A DNA stretch of 64,000 nucleotides from Pyropia haitanensis (Eukaryota; Rhodophyta; Bangiophyceae; Bangiales; Bangiaceae), in assembly GCA_008729055.1 (NCBI GenBank), contig SDUX01000005.1, forward strand, positions 248,001 through 312,000, in the 5' to 3' direction. Shown here in pieces: positions 52,863-64,000 of the stretch. Position numbers and translations under genes: made by a program. A model generated the notes under the pieces. The model saw nothing but the letters and a program-made list of their open reading frames with translations, had not been told where the DNA came from and made no database searches. Within the stretch, counting starts at the first letter, position 1; each line of letters starts with the position of its first letter.

Positions 52863-54366
52863 CCCAGCAGTGGCCCACCACAGATCCGCGACGCGCGATG
52901 ACAGGCGCGGCGAGGTGCCTGCCCACCTGCGGCGTGCCCACCCGCGACGCGACGCGGCAGCCGACCCCCCCCCCCCCCCCCCAAACCCCACACCGCCCAC
53001 GCTGATCGTCGCCGGCCGCCGCTTCCGCCGCAAACCTCAGCCGACGGCGGGGCGGCGCGTGCCGCGGCGGACACCGCCGCGGGGTGCCACGCCCGCGCGA
53101 CGCCTCGGCCGCCCGCACCGCGGCCGCGCGCCGCGGGCACGCCCGCACCGGCAGGGGTGGCCACGGCGTGCCCGACGCTGGCGCCCCCTCCCCGACCATG
53201 TCCATTCATGCACCCCCCCCTCACTCCTCCCTCCTACGCCGCGTAGGACGGCGGCGGCGGCGTGCGTCAGCGGGCGACGGCCGTCTTTGGGATGGTTATG
53301 GGCGTGGCGGGAGCCACCCGCGGCCGCTCGGTCGCGGCATCCGGGGACTGGCGCGCCAGCACGGGTCGCGGTTGCGTGAGGTGGGGTGGGGGGCAGGATG
53401 GGGAGGCCGCACGGCAGCGACCGGACGGCCGGGCCCGGTCATTCCACACCGCAGCCGGCCTTGCGCGAGTGGGCACCAGCCACCCTGCGGAACGCGCGCG
53501 TCAGCGCGAGGCGGACCGGCCGCCGCGGCTGGCGGCCGCCGCGACCCGCGCTCATTCAAACGGGCGGCGCCGGCGGCGGCCGCCGCCGCGGACGGCGAAC
53601 CTTGATGCCAATCTGGCGCGTCGGTGGCAGACGGCGGGCGGCAGGGGGAGCGCCTAGCGCTGCCGCGTCGGAGCACCCCCCCCCCGTCCCCACTGCTGCC
53701 AACCGCTGCTCCCGCCACCGCGGCGCCGCGCGTGTGCGGCGCGGCCGCCGCCGCCACCGCCGCCGCCACCGCCGCCACCGCCGTCCTCACCGCCCCCCAC
53801 CTAGTGTGGCGGGCGGCCTGCCACGCCGCGCGCCACGGCACCGGGGCGCGGCGCTCGTGGCGCGCCCGCCCGCCGCGCGACCAAACCCCCGTGCGCGGCA
53901 TGCAGCTCCCGCGCTCGCCGTCCTCTGTCGCCGGCGGCCGCGGTTTGCGCTCCGCCTGCCGGTGAGCGGGCCCCGACGGGTCCGCCGTTCCGCCCTTTTC
54001 GCGCCCTCCCCATGCCGCGACGCGCGGCGCGGCGGCTATGGCCAGCCGTGGCGCGCGACGTTCCTCCCTTCTTCCCGCCCGAGTCCTTGCCGCCGGCCGC
54101 CCTCCCGCACTCCCGCCACGGTAGACGGGCGGCGAGCCGCGCCGGGTCGTTGCCGCCCCCTGCGCACGGCCGCGGCCGCGGTGGCGGCGGCGAGTTGGCG
54201 GGAGCTCCCCCCCCCCCGCTCCGTCATCCCCGCCCGTGTTGCCGGCCTCTTCGGGACGTGAGGGCGGCAGCGGTAACGATGGCGGCAGCGGTAGCGGCGG
54301 TACGGGCGGCGCGGCCGATCGGGCGGGACGAGGGGCGGGGAGGCGGGGGGGGGGGCGGGCAGCGTG

Positions 54367-54375
54367 TATATATAT
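54367..54375 (+). promoter_or_regulatory. TATA-like element
   Basis: TATATATAT followed by GGGCGCTCC, in very GC-rich surroundings. An ATG lies about 60 bp downstream (54436), opening a frame that runs to 55164 with no recognisable domain. A candidate promoter only. Confidence 0.35.
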
Positions 54376-56599
54376 GGGCGCTCCGCGAGCCCGCCGGCGT
54401 CCGCCCCGCGCCGCGCTCACCTCTCGCCGGCCACGATGCGACGGGCGCCGCGTCGCGGTCGTGACGGCCGTCATGGCCGCGCCGCCGACGTTGCCGGCGG
54501 CTCGACCGTGCCCCCGCTGGCGCGGCGCGTCGGACACCGATGGGGCCCGCCCATTGTCGCTGCCGCCGCTCCCCACACTGGCGCCCCTCACCGCATTCCC
54601 CATGACCAGGCTGTCCACGTTGCCCGCCGTCGACGAGGCGGGCGCCGGCCCTCCGTTGTCGTCATTGCTGCGGCTCCATCCTGCCCGTCGTCACCCCGTT
54701 GGCTGCTGCGGGTGCCCGCCGCGTGGCGCCGTCGTGGACGCATCGTCACGCCGCCGCCCGTCAGCCGGATCATTTCACGCCGGGCGTCGCTTTGGCGGGC
54801 TTGCCGGCCGCCGCTGGCAATGGCCGTGTTCGCATTGCTCCGCGGCCCGCGTCGAGTTCATCATCGTCGCGATTGGGGGTGGCGGCTCGCCTCCCCCGAC
54901 CATCGTTGGCGCTGTGGCCCTCATTGTGGATGCCGCTTACGCCCCCTGCCGGACCGGTCAGGCGTCGTTGCCGCCTCGTGCTGGTCGTCCCGGCGTTCCG
55001 CCCGTCGCCATGGCCGCGCCTTCCTCCGTGTCGCCAATGCTGCGGCTTTCCTCCGTCGTTGCCGCCGCACCCTTGTCGCGGCGCCGCTGGCGTCCGTCGT
55101 TGCCGGCCGCTCGTCGTCGGCCGTGCCCGTGTGGTCGCTCCGGCCGCTCCGCTTGCGGCTGTGACGCCCATCCGCTGCTCGCCACTGCCACCCGGTCCTC
55201 AAGCCGCAGCCCCTCTTGTTGGTGCCGCTTTGCCACCATCGCCCGTCGATGCGGTTGCCCGCAGTGGCCGCTGACCCGCCCGGGTTGCTGCCGTTTCCCG
55301 CCGCACCGTCAAGCCGCACGTCCCGCCGCATCGTCAAGCCGCACCTCCCGCCGCACCGTCAAGCCACACCTCCCGCAGTGGCCACCCTTGGCCCGTACGT
55401 GTCTCCCCTTGCTCACCGTTGCAGCTCCCGACACCCTCGACAAGCTTCCCCCCCCGACGGTGAGGCCGACGCTCCGCAGTCAAGCAACGCGTGTCTTCAT
55501 GCCATCTCCGCCGTCGGTGCGCTCCTCTCGTTGCTGTCGCCGCCCCCCCGTTGTTGCTGCCACCACCTGACCAGCCGCCAAGCCCTCTTCCACCCCTGCC
55601 ACCGCCGGCGCTATCTTTCCCAAGGCTGCTCCCCGTCTCACGGTGACCCTATCGTCGTCAATCGCGCATCCGTCGTCGGTGCGGCCACCATTTCCGTGGC
55701 GGCCGCTTGCGCGCGTGTCAATGGATGTTGTAGCCCCCCCATCGGCGATGGACGTGCCCGCATCGCGGTGCATGCGGCCATCGTGCCCGCGCGGCTGTGG
55801 CGGTTCCCGCATCGTCGCGTCGGCCGCCGCCCGTCTCGGCGTGTCGCCGCCCCCGTCGTGGCAGGCGTCCCCGCGTCGTTGGCGTCACAACGCCGGTCTT
55901 GTACCATCGCCGCCGTGCGTCGCCGCTGTTTGACGGTGCCGCCCGGTCGCCGCGGCTGACGCGGCCGGGGCGAGCCGCCGTCCCGCCGCCCTACGGCGGC
56001 GGCCGCGTGACGGTTGGCGTCGGCGGCCCGCTGCCGTTGTGGCGTTCTCCCCTCTCTGTCGCCGCCGCGATTTTCTCGAGGCGATCGAGCGCCGCCTGTC
56101 CCGCTGGCCCCGGTGCCGTTTCCCCCCCTCTCCCCCCCCCTCTTACGTGACGCTGTCCGACGTGTGCCTCCTCTCTGTCGCTGCCGCCGTTCTGTCGAGG
56201 CGGTTCTTCCTCTCCGGTCACTGCGACTGCCACCTTCGTCGTTGTTGCTCCCCCCTGCGTCGTTCGTGCTGTTTTTCGCGGTGTTGCCACTGCCGCCCCT
56301 GTCGTCGGAGCACCCATTGTCGTGATGCCGCCGCTCCTGCCGTTCCCACCTCCCCCCCCGTCCTTGGGTGTTGCCCTGCTCTCGCGGCGGCAAGGCGTGT
56401 TGTAGCCGCTCCCACCGCCGTCCAACTGCCTTTGCCGACGTTTCTGCCTCGCCCGTGTCGTGGGGTGGCCATCCCTGCCGTAGTCACCTGCTTTCGCATC
56501 ACCCTGCGGTCGTTGCTGACCTTGCCGGCGCCCGCCCGGCGTTGCGGCTCCGCCTCCGCCGTCCCCACGACCACTCCGTCTTTGACGCCTCGTTCTCAT

Positions 56600-58700
56600 T
56601 CGGTGCTGCCGCTGGGCTGCGCCTGATTGGTGCGGTGACGGCGCCTGCCGCATGTGGCGGCGGAGTGAATTGCCGAGCGAACATGAGCGGATGGCTCTGC
56701 TGCCACGGCGGCTTTTGCAGCGACTGCTGCTATCGCAGCCCCTGTTGCTGCTGCTCTCGCCGACGCAGCCTGTATCCTTCTTGCTGCCGCTCTTGGTGCG
56801 GCTGCTACTGCGGCCGCCGCGGCGTCGCTCACTGAAGCTGCCGTCACCGCTGGCGTGGTGGCCGTTGCAGTGGCCGCCCGCTGTTGCGGTCGTTGCGGCT
56901 GCCGCTGCTTCAGCCACTGCCAACGGCTGTGTCACAGCCGCCGCCGCGGTTTCCGTGGCTCCCACCGTTGGGGTGGGCGGTCTCGCACGCGGGCGCCACC
57001 GCGGGCTGTGTCGCTGCCGCTGCCGTTACAGCGACCGCCGTGGGTGCTCGGTACTGGCCGCCACCACAATGTCTGACGTGGCCGCCGCCGTTGCCGCTGT
57101 CGCGGCCACCGCTGCTGCTTCTGTGGCCGTCGCCGCGGTTTCATCGCGGCCGTTGCTCCAGGCTCGGTCGGTGGCACCGCCGCGGCGTCTGGCTCGGCGG
57201 CCGCTGCAGTGGGCCGCCTTTGCCACGATTGCCGCCGCGGCTTCTGCCCCTGCCACCGCCGCGGCCAGCGTCGCGGCTGCCGAAGTGGCCACGCTCGCTG
57301 TCGCTGCCGCCGCCGCTGCGTTTGCGGCTGCCACGGCCGCGGCGTCGGTCGCTGCCACCGACGCGGTGGGCCTCGTCTGGTAGCCGCTGCCGCGCCGCCG
57401 CGGCCGCTGCTGCAGTCACGAGCGCTCATGCTGCCGCTGTGGCTGTCGTCGAACTGGCGTCTCTCCGAGCCGCCTGCAGGATGTCCGTGGCTGTGGACGC
57501 CGCGGCGTCTGCCGTTGCCGCCGCAGCGGCGTCTCTCGCCGCCGCCGCGCAGCCCCTGTCGCGGCGGTCATCGCAATGGGCGCCATCCGTCGCTGCTGAC
57601 GGGCCGCTTGTTTGGTCGGCGCCGCTGTGGAGGCCGTCGCTGTCGCCGCGGCTGCCGTTATCACGGCTAGCTTCGCTGTTGCTGTGGCTGCCACAGCCGC
57701 GGCCTTTGTCGTCACTGCTGCAACCGCCGCTGCCGCGGCCGCTGCTGCTCTCGCCTTCTCTACCGTTGTCGCCGCAGTTGCCCCAGCCACGGCCAAGGCG
57801 TTATCAGCCGCTTCCACCGTTGCATCTGTCACAGCCGCCGCCGTGGCGTCTGTCGCCTCCACCGCGCGGCCGCTGTTGCGGCAACCATTGCAGTAGGCGG
57901 CCTCGAGCACGACCACCGTAACGGCCACTGTCGAGGCCGCCGCCACTGCTGCTGTCGCTGACTTCCCCGGGGCGTCCCTCGTTGCCGCCTGCAGGGTGTC
58001 TTTGGCTGCAGCCGCCGCGGCGGCTGTCATTGCTGCCACCGCAGCGTCTGTCAAGGCCATTGCCGTTGCCGCTGCCGCGGCAGCCCGCACGGTGGGCGCT
58101 GCCTGTCGCTTACGCTACTGCGACCTGTTTCGCTGCCGCTGCCGCGATGTCTCCCGCTCTTGCTGTCGGCACTGCCGCCGCGGCCAGTGCCGTTGTTGTC
58201 GTGGCCGTTGTCGCCGCTGCATCTGCCGCGGCTACTGCCGCGGTGCTGGTCGCTGCCGCCGTCGCGGTGGGCGCCCTCAGGAGCGACCGCCGCCGCGGCC
58301 GCTTCATGGCCGGTGCCGCTGACGATCTCGCGGCCACCGTAGCTGCCGCCGTTGCTACTGCGGCCATGGCATATGCCGTAGCCGCTGCTTCTGCTCCAGT
58401 CCCGGCCACTCCTATCTTCTCGGTTGTTGCGGCTGCGGCAGCATTCGGCGCTGTCGCTGCCGCCGCGGGTCTCGCGGCCGCCGTCGTAGCCTTTGTCGCC
58501 GCCGTCGCCTGGGCTTCTGTCGCTGCTGCTGCCGCTGCAGCTGTTGTGACCGCTGCCGTCTGCACTGTCGGTGCCGCTGTTGCTTCTGCCGCCGCGGCCA
58601 CCAATGCTACCGCTGTCGCTGCGGCTGTCGCTGACGCAGCAGCTGCGGCTGTCGCTACCGCCGCCGCTGTGGCTGTCGGTGGCGCCGCCACGGCCGCTGT
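56600..58700. repeat. Imprecise GCTGCCGC-type repeats
   Basis: About 2.1 kb of T-, G- and C-rich, A-poor sequence that reads as long runs of Ala and Val in the plus direction. Short words such as GCCGCCGCGGC and GTCGCTGCC recur without a fixed period. A longer block starting GCCTGCAGG (about 57470) recurs at about 57985. A similar patch interrupts the 66-bp array at about 61320-61600. Confidence 0.65.
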
Positions 58701-59399
58701 CTCGGATTGAGCTGGGGCGTGTGTCGGATTCTTCGCGGCTACCACTGGCGCGGCCGGTGCGGGTGCCGCTGTCGCGTCGGTCATCCGTGCCACTGTCGTC
58801 TTGGTAGTTGCTGCCGCTGCCAGTACCGCAGTAGGTTTGCCGACTGGCAGTCGCCCACGTCGCGGACGCGGTCGTCGGCGTCGCCGCCACCGCGGGGCGG
58901 ATCCCCGGCTGCATGTTTCCGCCGCGGCGGACACTACCGTCGGCGTGGCCGCCGTCGGGCTTTTGCTTACCGACTGCCCGCGGCAGACGCGTCGGGAGCC
59001 CCCGTCGGCATCGCCGTCGGTGTGGGTCGTGCCGCCGGTGTGCCTGCTGCCAAGGCGCTGCACGCCGCCGGTGGCGTCGCCACCGTGGTGGGGCGCGCCG
59101 CCTGCCAGCCTTTCATTGTGGCGCGGAGCACCGCCGTCGCCGTCGTCGCTGCCGATGGCGCGGGTCGCCGCCAGGCCGCCGTCGTGACGATGGGCGCCTC
59201 TGTCGGCGCTGCCGCTGCGGAGGGGCGTGCTGCGGGCCCGCCCGTTGTGGTTGCGCTGGGTGCGCTGCCGGCGTGTTCGCCGACGTCCCGCTGGGCGCCG
59301 CCGTCGACGTCGCCGCCGATACTGGGGAGCGCGCCGCCGGCGCTGCCGTCGCTGTGGCGCTTAGCGCCGCCGTGAGCGTCGCCGCTGCCGAAGGGTGCG

Positions 59400-60035
59400 G
59401 CGCCGGTGTGGCCGCTGTTGTAATACTGGGCGCCGCCATCGGCGTAGCCGCCGCTGGGGTGCTGGAGAGCGCCGCACGCCGGCCGCCGAGAAACGGGGTC
59501 CCGCCGTCGGCGTCGCCGCCGCCACCGAGGTGGATCGTTGCAGGCTTGTCGCCGAAAGGCTGCGTGCGGCCGTCGCCTTAGCCGCCGCCCTGAGGCGGAT
59601 CGACGCCTTCCGGCCGCCGAGGGGCCAGGCGCTGCCGTCGGCTTCGCCGTCGTCCCGGGCCGTGCCGTCGGCCTGCTGCCTACCGAGGCGGTTGGCACCG
59701 CCGTCGGTGTCGCCGCCGTGGATGGGCGCGTCGCCGGCTTGCCCGCCATTGTTGCACCCTGCGCCCCGGTCGTCGTCTCCGCGGCCAACGGCGCGGATTG
59801 TTGCAAGCCCGGCTTCGTGGCGATGGGTGCTGCCGTCGACGTTGCCGCCGTCGTGGGCCGCGCCGTCGGCGTGCGCGCCGTCGTGGCGCTTGGTGCTGCG
59901 GCCGGCATCGCCGCCGCCGTGGGGCGCACCGCCGGCGTGACCGTAGCGGCGAGGCTGCGCACGGCGGTCGGCGTTGCCGCCGCCGTCGGGGGCACCATCG
60001 GTTTGCCGTCCATCGTGGGGCCGGGCGCCGACGTC
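59400..60035. repeat. Recent block duplication in the 66-bp array, copy 1
   Basis: Matches about 63205-63845 at an offset of 3809-3810. Over 59791-60031 I find only about two differences, far fewer than between adjacent 66-bp units. Confidence 0.8.
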
Positions 60036-63000
60036 GCCGTCGCCGCCGCCCATGGCGCGGGTCTCTACTTGGCCGCCGTCGTGGCGGTAGCCGCCTCCGT
60101 CGGCGTAGCCGCTGCGGAGGGGCGTGCCGCGGGCCCGCCCGTTTTCGTCGCACTGAGTGCGCTGCCGTCGTGTCCGCCGTCGTCCCGCTGGGCGCCGTTT
60201 TTAACGTCGCCGCTGCCGCTGGGGCGAGCGCCGCCGGCGTTGCCGCCGCTGTGGCGCTTGGCGCCGCCGTGGGCGTAGCCGCCATTGAGGTGCCGGGGAG
60301 CACCGCCCGGGGTCCTGCCGTCGGCGTCGCCGCCGCCATGGAGGCGGATCGTTGCCGACCCGCCGCCGACGGGCTGCGGGTGGCCGTCGGCGTCTTCGGG
60401 GCCGTGGGGCGGATCGACGCCCCGCGGCCGCCGAGCGGACGGGCGCTGCCGTCGGCGTTGCTGCCTTTCTGGGGCGCGCCGCCGGCCTGTACGCCTACCA
60501 AGGCGGTCGGCGCCGCCGTCGGCGTCGCCGCCGCCGTGGGCCGCGCCTCCGGCGTGCGTGCCGTCGTGTCGCTAGGCGCAGCCGTCTTTGTCGCCGCCGT
60601 CCGCGTAGCGGATGTCGTCAGCCGCGCCGCCGGCGTGCTCGCCGTCATGGCGCTGGGCCCCACCGTCGGCGTCTCCGCCGCGTTGAGGGCAAATTTTTTG
60701 CCGGCCCGCCGTCGTGGCGCTGAGCGCCTCTGTCGGTGTCGCCGCCGTGGTGGGGCGGGTCGCCGGCGTGCGCGCAGTCGTCGCGCCTAGCGCCGCGGTC
60801 GTCGTATCCGCGGCCAACGGCGCGGATCACTGCCATCCCGGCAACGTGGAGAAGGGCGCTGCCGTCGACGTCGCCGCCGTCATGGGCTGCGCCGCCGGCG
60901 TGCGCGCTGTCATGGCGCTCGGTGCCGATGTCGGCGTCGGCGCCGTCGTGGGGCTCGCCGCTGGCGTGCCCGCTGTCGTGGCGCTGGAAGCCGCCGTTGC
61001 TGTCGTCGCCGCCGGCGTGGGGCATCGCCGCCGGCTCGCCGCGAAGATGCCGTGAGCCGCCGTCGGCGTCGCCGCCGCCGGACAGCAGATGTCTGGCCTG
61101 CCGGCCGCCGAGAGGCGGGGCGCCGCTGTCGGCGTCGCCGCCGTCGTGGGGCGCGCCGCAGGCGTGCGCGCAGTCGTGTCGCTAGGCGTAGCCGTTGTCG
61201 TCACCGTCGTCTGCGTAGCGTACGTCGTGGGTCGCGCCGCCGGCGTGCCCGCCGGCATGGCGCTGAGCGCTGTCGTCGGCGCCGCGTCCGTCACGGGGCG
61301 CCCCGCTGGAGTGCCGAGCCGCTGTGGACTTTTGTCGCTGCCGCGGTCACTGGTACTGTCGCGGCCACCGCCGCCGCTGCCGTGGCTGCCTCCTCCGCGG
61401 CCTCTGTCGCCGCAGTAACCGCCGCCACCGCGGCTTCTGTCGCTGCCACCGCCGCGGCTTCGGTGGCTGCTGCTGCCGCTGCCGCGGTCGCGGCCGCTGT
61501 CGCCGCCGCTGCTGTTGTCGCTGTCGCTTCCGCTGCCGCGGCCGCGGATGCTGTCGCTGGCGCCCCTGCGGTCTCTGCCGCTGGCGCCGCCGCACATCTG
61601 CTCTCCTTGTCGTTCCTGACTCGCTTCCTTCTGGGCTGCCAGCGCCGAAGACGGCGCGTGTATTGGCCGCGGGCGGGATGCAACGCAGCGCCTGAAGAGG
61701 GGTGCTGCATTGGAAAATGGCGTCACTGGGCAGCTGCGGAGCGCAGTCTGGGACGGCTGGGCCGCGTTGGGGCGTGTCTGCGCTATGGCCGCTGAGGTGT
61801 GGTGCACCGCCTTCCGCGCCGCTGCCGCCGAGGCCGTGGACGCGACCGCCGGCGGTGCGGCCTTCATGGAGAGGCTCTGCGGCGCAGCCGGCGAGGCTCT
61901 GTGCGCTCTCATCAGTGTGGCGGCCGCCGAGGCGCTCGGCGGCGGCCCTGGAGCGGCGCTTGTAATTGTGAGCATATCCGGTGGAGCCGCAAAGGCGAAG
62001 GGCGTCGCCATAGGCGCTGCGGCTGCCGTGGGGAGATCGGCGACGCGGCCGCCTTGGGACGGATCGGCGTGGCGGCCGCCGGGGCGGGGGCGCACGGACG
62101 GCAGCGACGCGGCCACCGAGGCACTGCCCGCCGGTGTCGGCTGTGTGACCGCCAAGGGGCACGTTTTCGTACCTGGTGCCGAGGCCTTGGGCGCGGCTGT
62201 GGGCGTCTCCGCTGCCGTGGGGCGCATTGCTGCGTGCCCGCCGGGGACGCGCCGCGCGCCGTCATCGGCGTCGCCGCCGTCCTGGGGCGGATCGCCGCAT
62301 GACCTCCGCGGTGAGGCACGCCGCCGGCAGGTCAGCCGCAAGGCGCTGTGCGACGCCGTCGGAGTCGCAGCCGTCGGGGAGTGGATCGCGGGTGGCTGGC
62401 TGCCGAGAGGCTAGGTGGCGCCGTTGGCCTTTCCGTCGTCTGGCGTTGGCTCGCCGCCGGCTTGCCATTCAGTCTCTGGGCTCCGCCGTCAGTGTGGCTG
62501 CCATCCGTGGGCGGGTCGCCGTCTGGTCGCCGCCAAGGCGCTGGGCGCTGCCGTCATCATCGCCGCTGCCGTGAGGCGGTTCGCCGACTGCCAGTGGCCG
62601 ACATGGCGGACGCGGCTGTGGGCGTCGCCGCCACCGTGGGGCGGATCACCGGCTGCCCGTGGCCGACGCGGTGGACACTACTGTCGGCGTGGGTGCCGTC
62701 GGGGTTAGGCTCGCGGATTGCACGCGGCGGACGCGTAGGGAGCCAGTGTCGGCACTGCCGTCGGTGTAGGACGCGCCGCCGGCGTGCCTGCCGCCAAGGC
62801 GTTGCACGCCGTCGTCGGCGTCGCCACCGTCGGGCGTACGATCGAAGCCGGTTTGCCTTGTTGGCGCTGGGCGACGTCGTCGGCAGCGTCGCCGTCGTTG
62901 GGAGTGCTGCTGGCGTGGCAGCTGTCGTGGCGCTGGTGGCCGCCGTCGACGTCGCCATCGGCAAGGGGGCGGACTGCTGTTTCCCTGCCGTTGTAGCGCC

Positions 63001-63204
63001 AGGCGCCTCCGTTGGCATTGCCGCTGCGGAGGGGCGTGCCGCGGGCCCGCCTGTTGTCGTCGCGCTGGGTGCGCTGCCGGCGTGCCCGCCGTTGTCCCCC
63101 TGGGCACCGTCTTTGACGTCGCCGCTGTCGCTGGGGCGAGCGCCGCCGGCGTTGCTGCCGCTGTAGCGCATGGCGCCGCCGTTCGCGTCGCCGCTGCTGA
63201 AGGG

Positions 63205-63845
63205 CGTGGTGCCGGCGTTGCCGCTGTCGTGGTATTGGGCGTCGCCAACGGCGTAGCCGCCGCGGGGGTGCTGGGCAGCGCCGCTCGCCGGCCGCCGAGA
63301 AACGGAGTCCCGCCGTCAGCGTCGCCGCCGCCACGGAGGCGGATCGTTGCCGGCTCGCCGCCCAAGGGCTGCGTGCGGCCGTCGCCGTCGCCGTCGCCCT
63401 GAAGCGGATCGACGCCCGCCGGCCGCCGATGGGCCAGGCGCTGCCGTCGGCGTCGCCGCCGTTGTGGGCCGCGCCGCCGGCTTGCCGCCTGCCGAGGCAG
63501 TTGGCGCCGCCGTCGGCGTCGCTGCCGAGGTGGCGTGTGTCGCCGGCATGTCCGCCATCGTTGCACCCGCACGCCGCGGTCGTCGTCTCCGCGGCCAACG
63601 GCGCGGATTGTTGCAAGCCCGGCTTCGTGGCGATGGGTGCTGCCGTCGACGTCGCCGCCGTCGTGGGCCGCGCCGTCGGCGTGCGCGCCGTCGTGGCGCT
63701 TGGTGCTGCGGCCGGCATCGCCGCCGCCGTGGGGCGCACCGCCGGCGTGACCGTAGCGGCGAGGCTGCGCACGGCGGTCGGCGTTGCCGCCGCCGTCGGG
63801 GGCACCATCGGTTTGCCGTCCGTCGTGGGGCCGGGCGCCGACATC
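63205..63845. repeat. Recent block duplication in the 66-bp array, copy 2
   Basis: Second copy of 59400-60035. Beyond 63845 the two sequences diverge at once, giving a sharp right boundary. Confidence 0.8.
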
Positions 63846-64000
63846 GGCGTCGCCGCCGCTGGGGGGGCGGATCGCCGCCTGCTGGCCGTCGAGAGTCCGA
63901 GCGGCGCCGTCGGCTTCGCCGCCGTCGTGGAAATCGCCGCTGGCGTGCCCGCTGTCGTGGCGCTAGACGCCGCCGTTGGCGTCATCGACGCCGGAGTGGG

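Larger units (their letters stand above)
49540..56600. other. GC-rich core between the two satellite arms, no confident gene
   Basis: Very GC-rich sequence with only short and irregular repeats. Between about 50440 and 51250 the plus strand is purine- and A-rich. Past about 52200 it becomes T-rich and A-poor. An ATG at 51206 in a good context (ACCATGG), preceded by an A-rich leader-like stretch, opens only 92 codons of unremarkable sequence. Two TATA-like sites are listed separately. Long ORFs on both strands (up to 461 codons) have no recognisable domain. A real GC-rich host gene with introns cannot be excluded. Confidence 0.5.
58800..64000. repeat. 66-bp satellite array, running off the window
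   Basis: Tandem units close to GTCGGCGTCGCCGCCGTCGT, then GGGGCGCGCCGCCGGCGTGC, then GCGCCGTCGTGGCGCTGGGC, then GCCGCC. In plus-direction translation this gives a 22-residue period like VGVAAVVGRAAGVRAVVALG plus AA, seen most clearly at about 59710-60120. Since 66 is a multiple of three, frames stay periodic, but indels and stops break them every few hundred bases. I do not call a gene. The array is interrupted by an Ala-type patch (about 61320-61600). Confidence 0.78.

Noticed and set aside
56884..57921. Ala/Arg/Pro-rich ORFs in several frames at 53-58 kb
   Set aside because: All six frames are open over long stretches because stop codons need A and T; none keeps a domain or a consistent repeat frame.

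Overview
The window looks like nuclear DNA of a very GC-rich eukaryote. A red alga of the Porphyra/Pyropia kind is my best guess, from three things: a KDZ-type DNA transposon, Copia elements with very short LTRs and unusual RT motifs, and intron-poor GC-rich coding. That placement is inference; nothing here is taxonomically decisive. Almost everything recognisable is mobile DNA, plus one probable host gene and about 25 kb of satellite-like repeats.

Region 1 (1-35243) is a Russian-doll nest that the sequence itself resolves through terminal repeats and target-site duplications (TSDs). A small TIR element (ends at 3310 and 34672) was split by a Copia retrotransposon (Copia-B, 3504-34379, 605-bp LTRs). 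The 5' LTR of Copia-B was split by a KDZ/Zisupton-like DNA transposon (3682-27500, TSD AGCGTAC). That transposon carries a Ulp1-like protease gene and a convergent KDZ transposase gene. Its left subterminal region was split by a second Copia (Copia-A, 3765-16447, 138-bp LTRs, TSD CTCAG). The leader of Copia-A was split by a chromodomain Ty3/Gypsy element (4123-11493, identical 863-bp LTRs, TSD CCTCC). A solo LTR (33598-34088, TSD GGGCA) sits inside the 3' LTR of Copia-B, and a TAA-flanked MITE (34676-35240) abuts the right side. With the inserts removed, the two Copia-B LTRs are both exactly 605 bp, which checks the reconstruction.

In the Gypsy element a gag ORF and a gag-pol overlap with a CCCAAAA slippery heptamer imply -1 frameshifting. 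An extra ORF upstream of gag encodes two C2H2 fingers of the U1/JAZ spacing. Copia-A keeps one long open gag-pol ORF. Copia-B is broken by frameshifts and stops. The KDZ element has matching subterminal motifs at both ends (TCCGGTAGG, two copies 30 bp apart), probably transposase-binding sites.

Region 2 (35244-38347) holds one likely host gene for a secreted or membrane protein with a signal peptide, several N-glycosylation sequons and C-terminal membrane helices. Its frame breaks once in a C-homopolymer near the N terminus. Region 3 (38348-64000) is low-complexity. It has a degenerate ~53-bp satellite (about 39.8-49.5 kb), a GC-rich core (about 49.5-56.6 kb), short alanine-codon-like repeats (about 56.6-58.7 kb) and a 66-bp satellite (about 58.8 kb to the end). 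The two satellites look related in opposite orientation, and the A/T strand bias flips between them near 51.4-52.2 kb. I annotate no protein gene in region 3; the long overlapping ORFs there are by-products of GC-rich, stop-poor repeats. No rRNA, tRNA or CRISPR was recognised.
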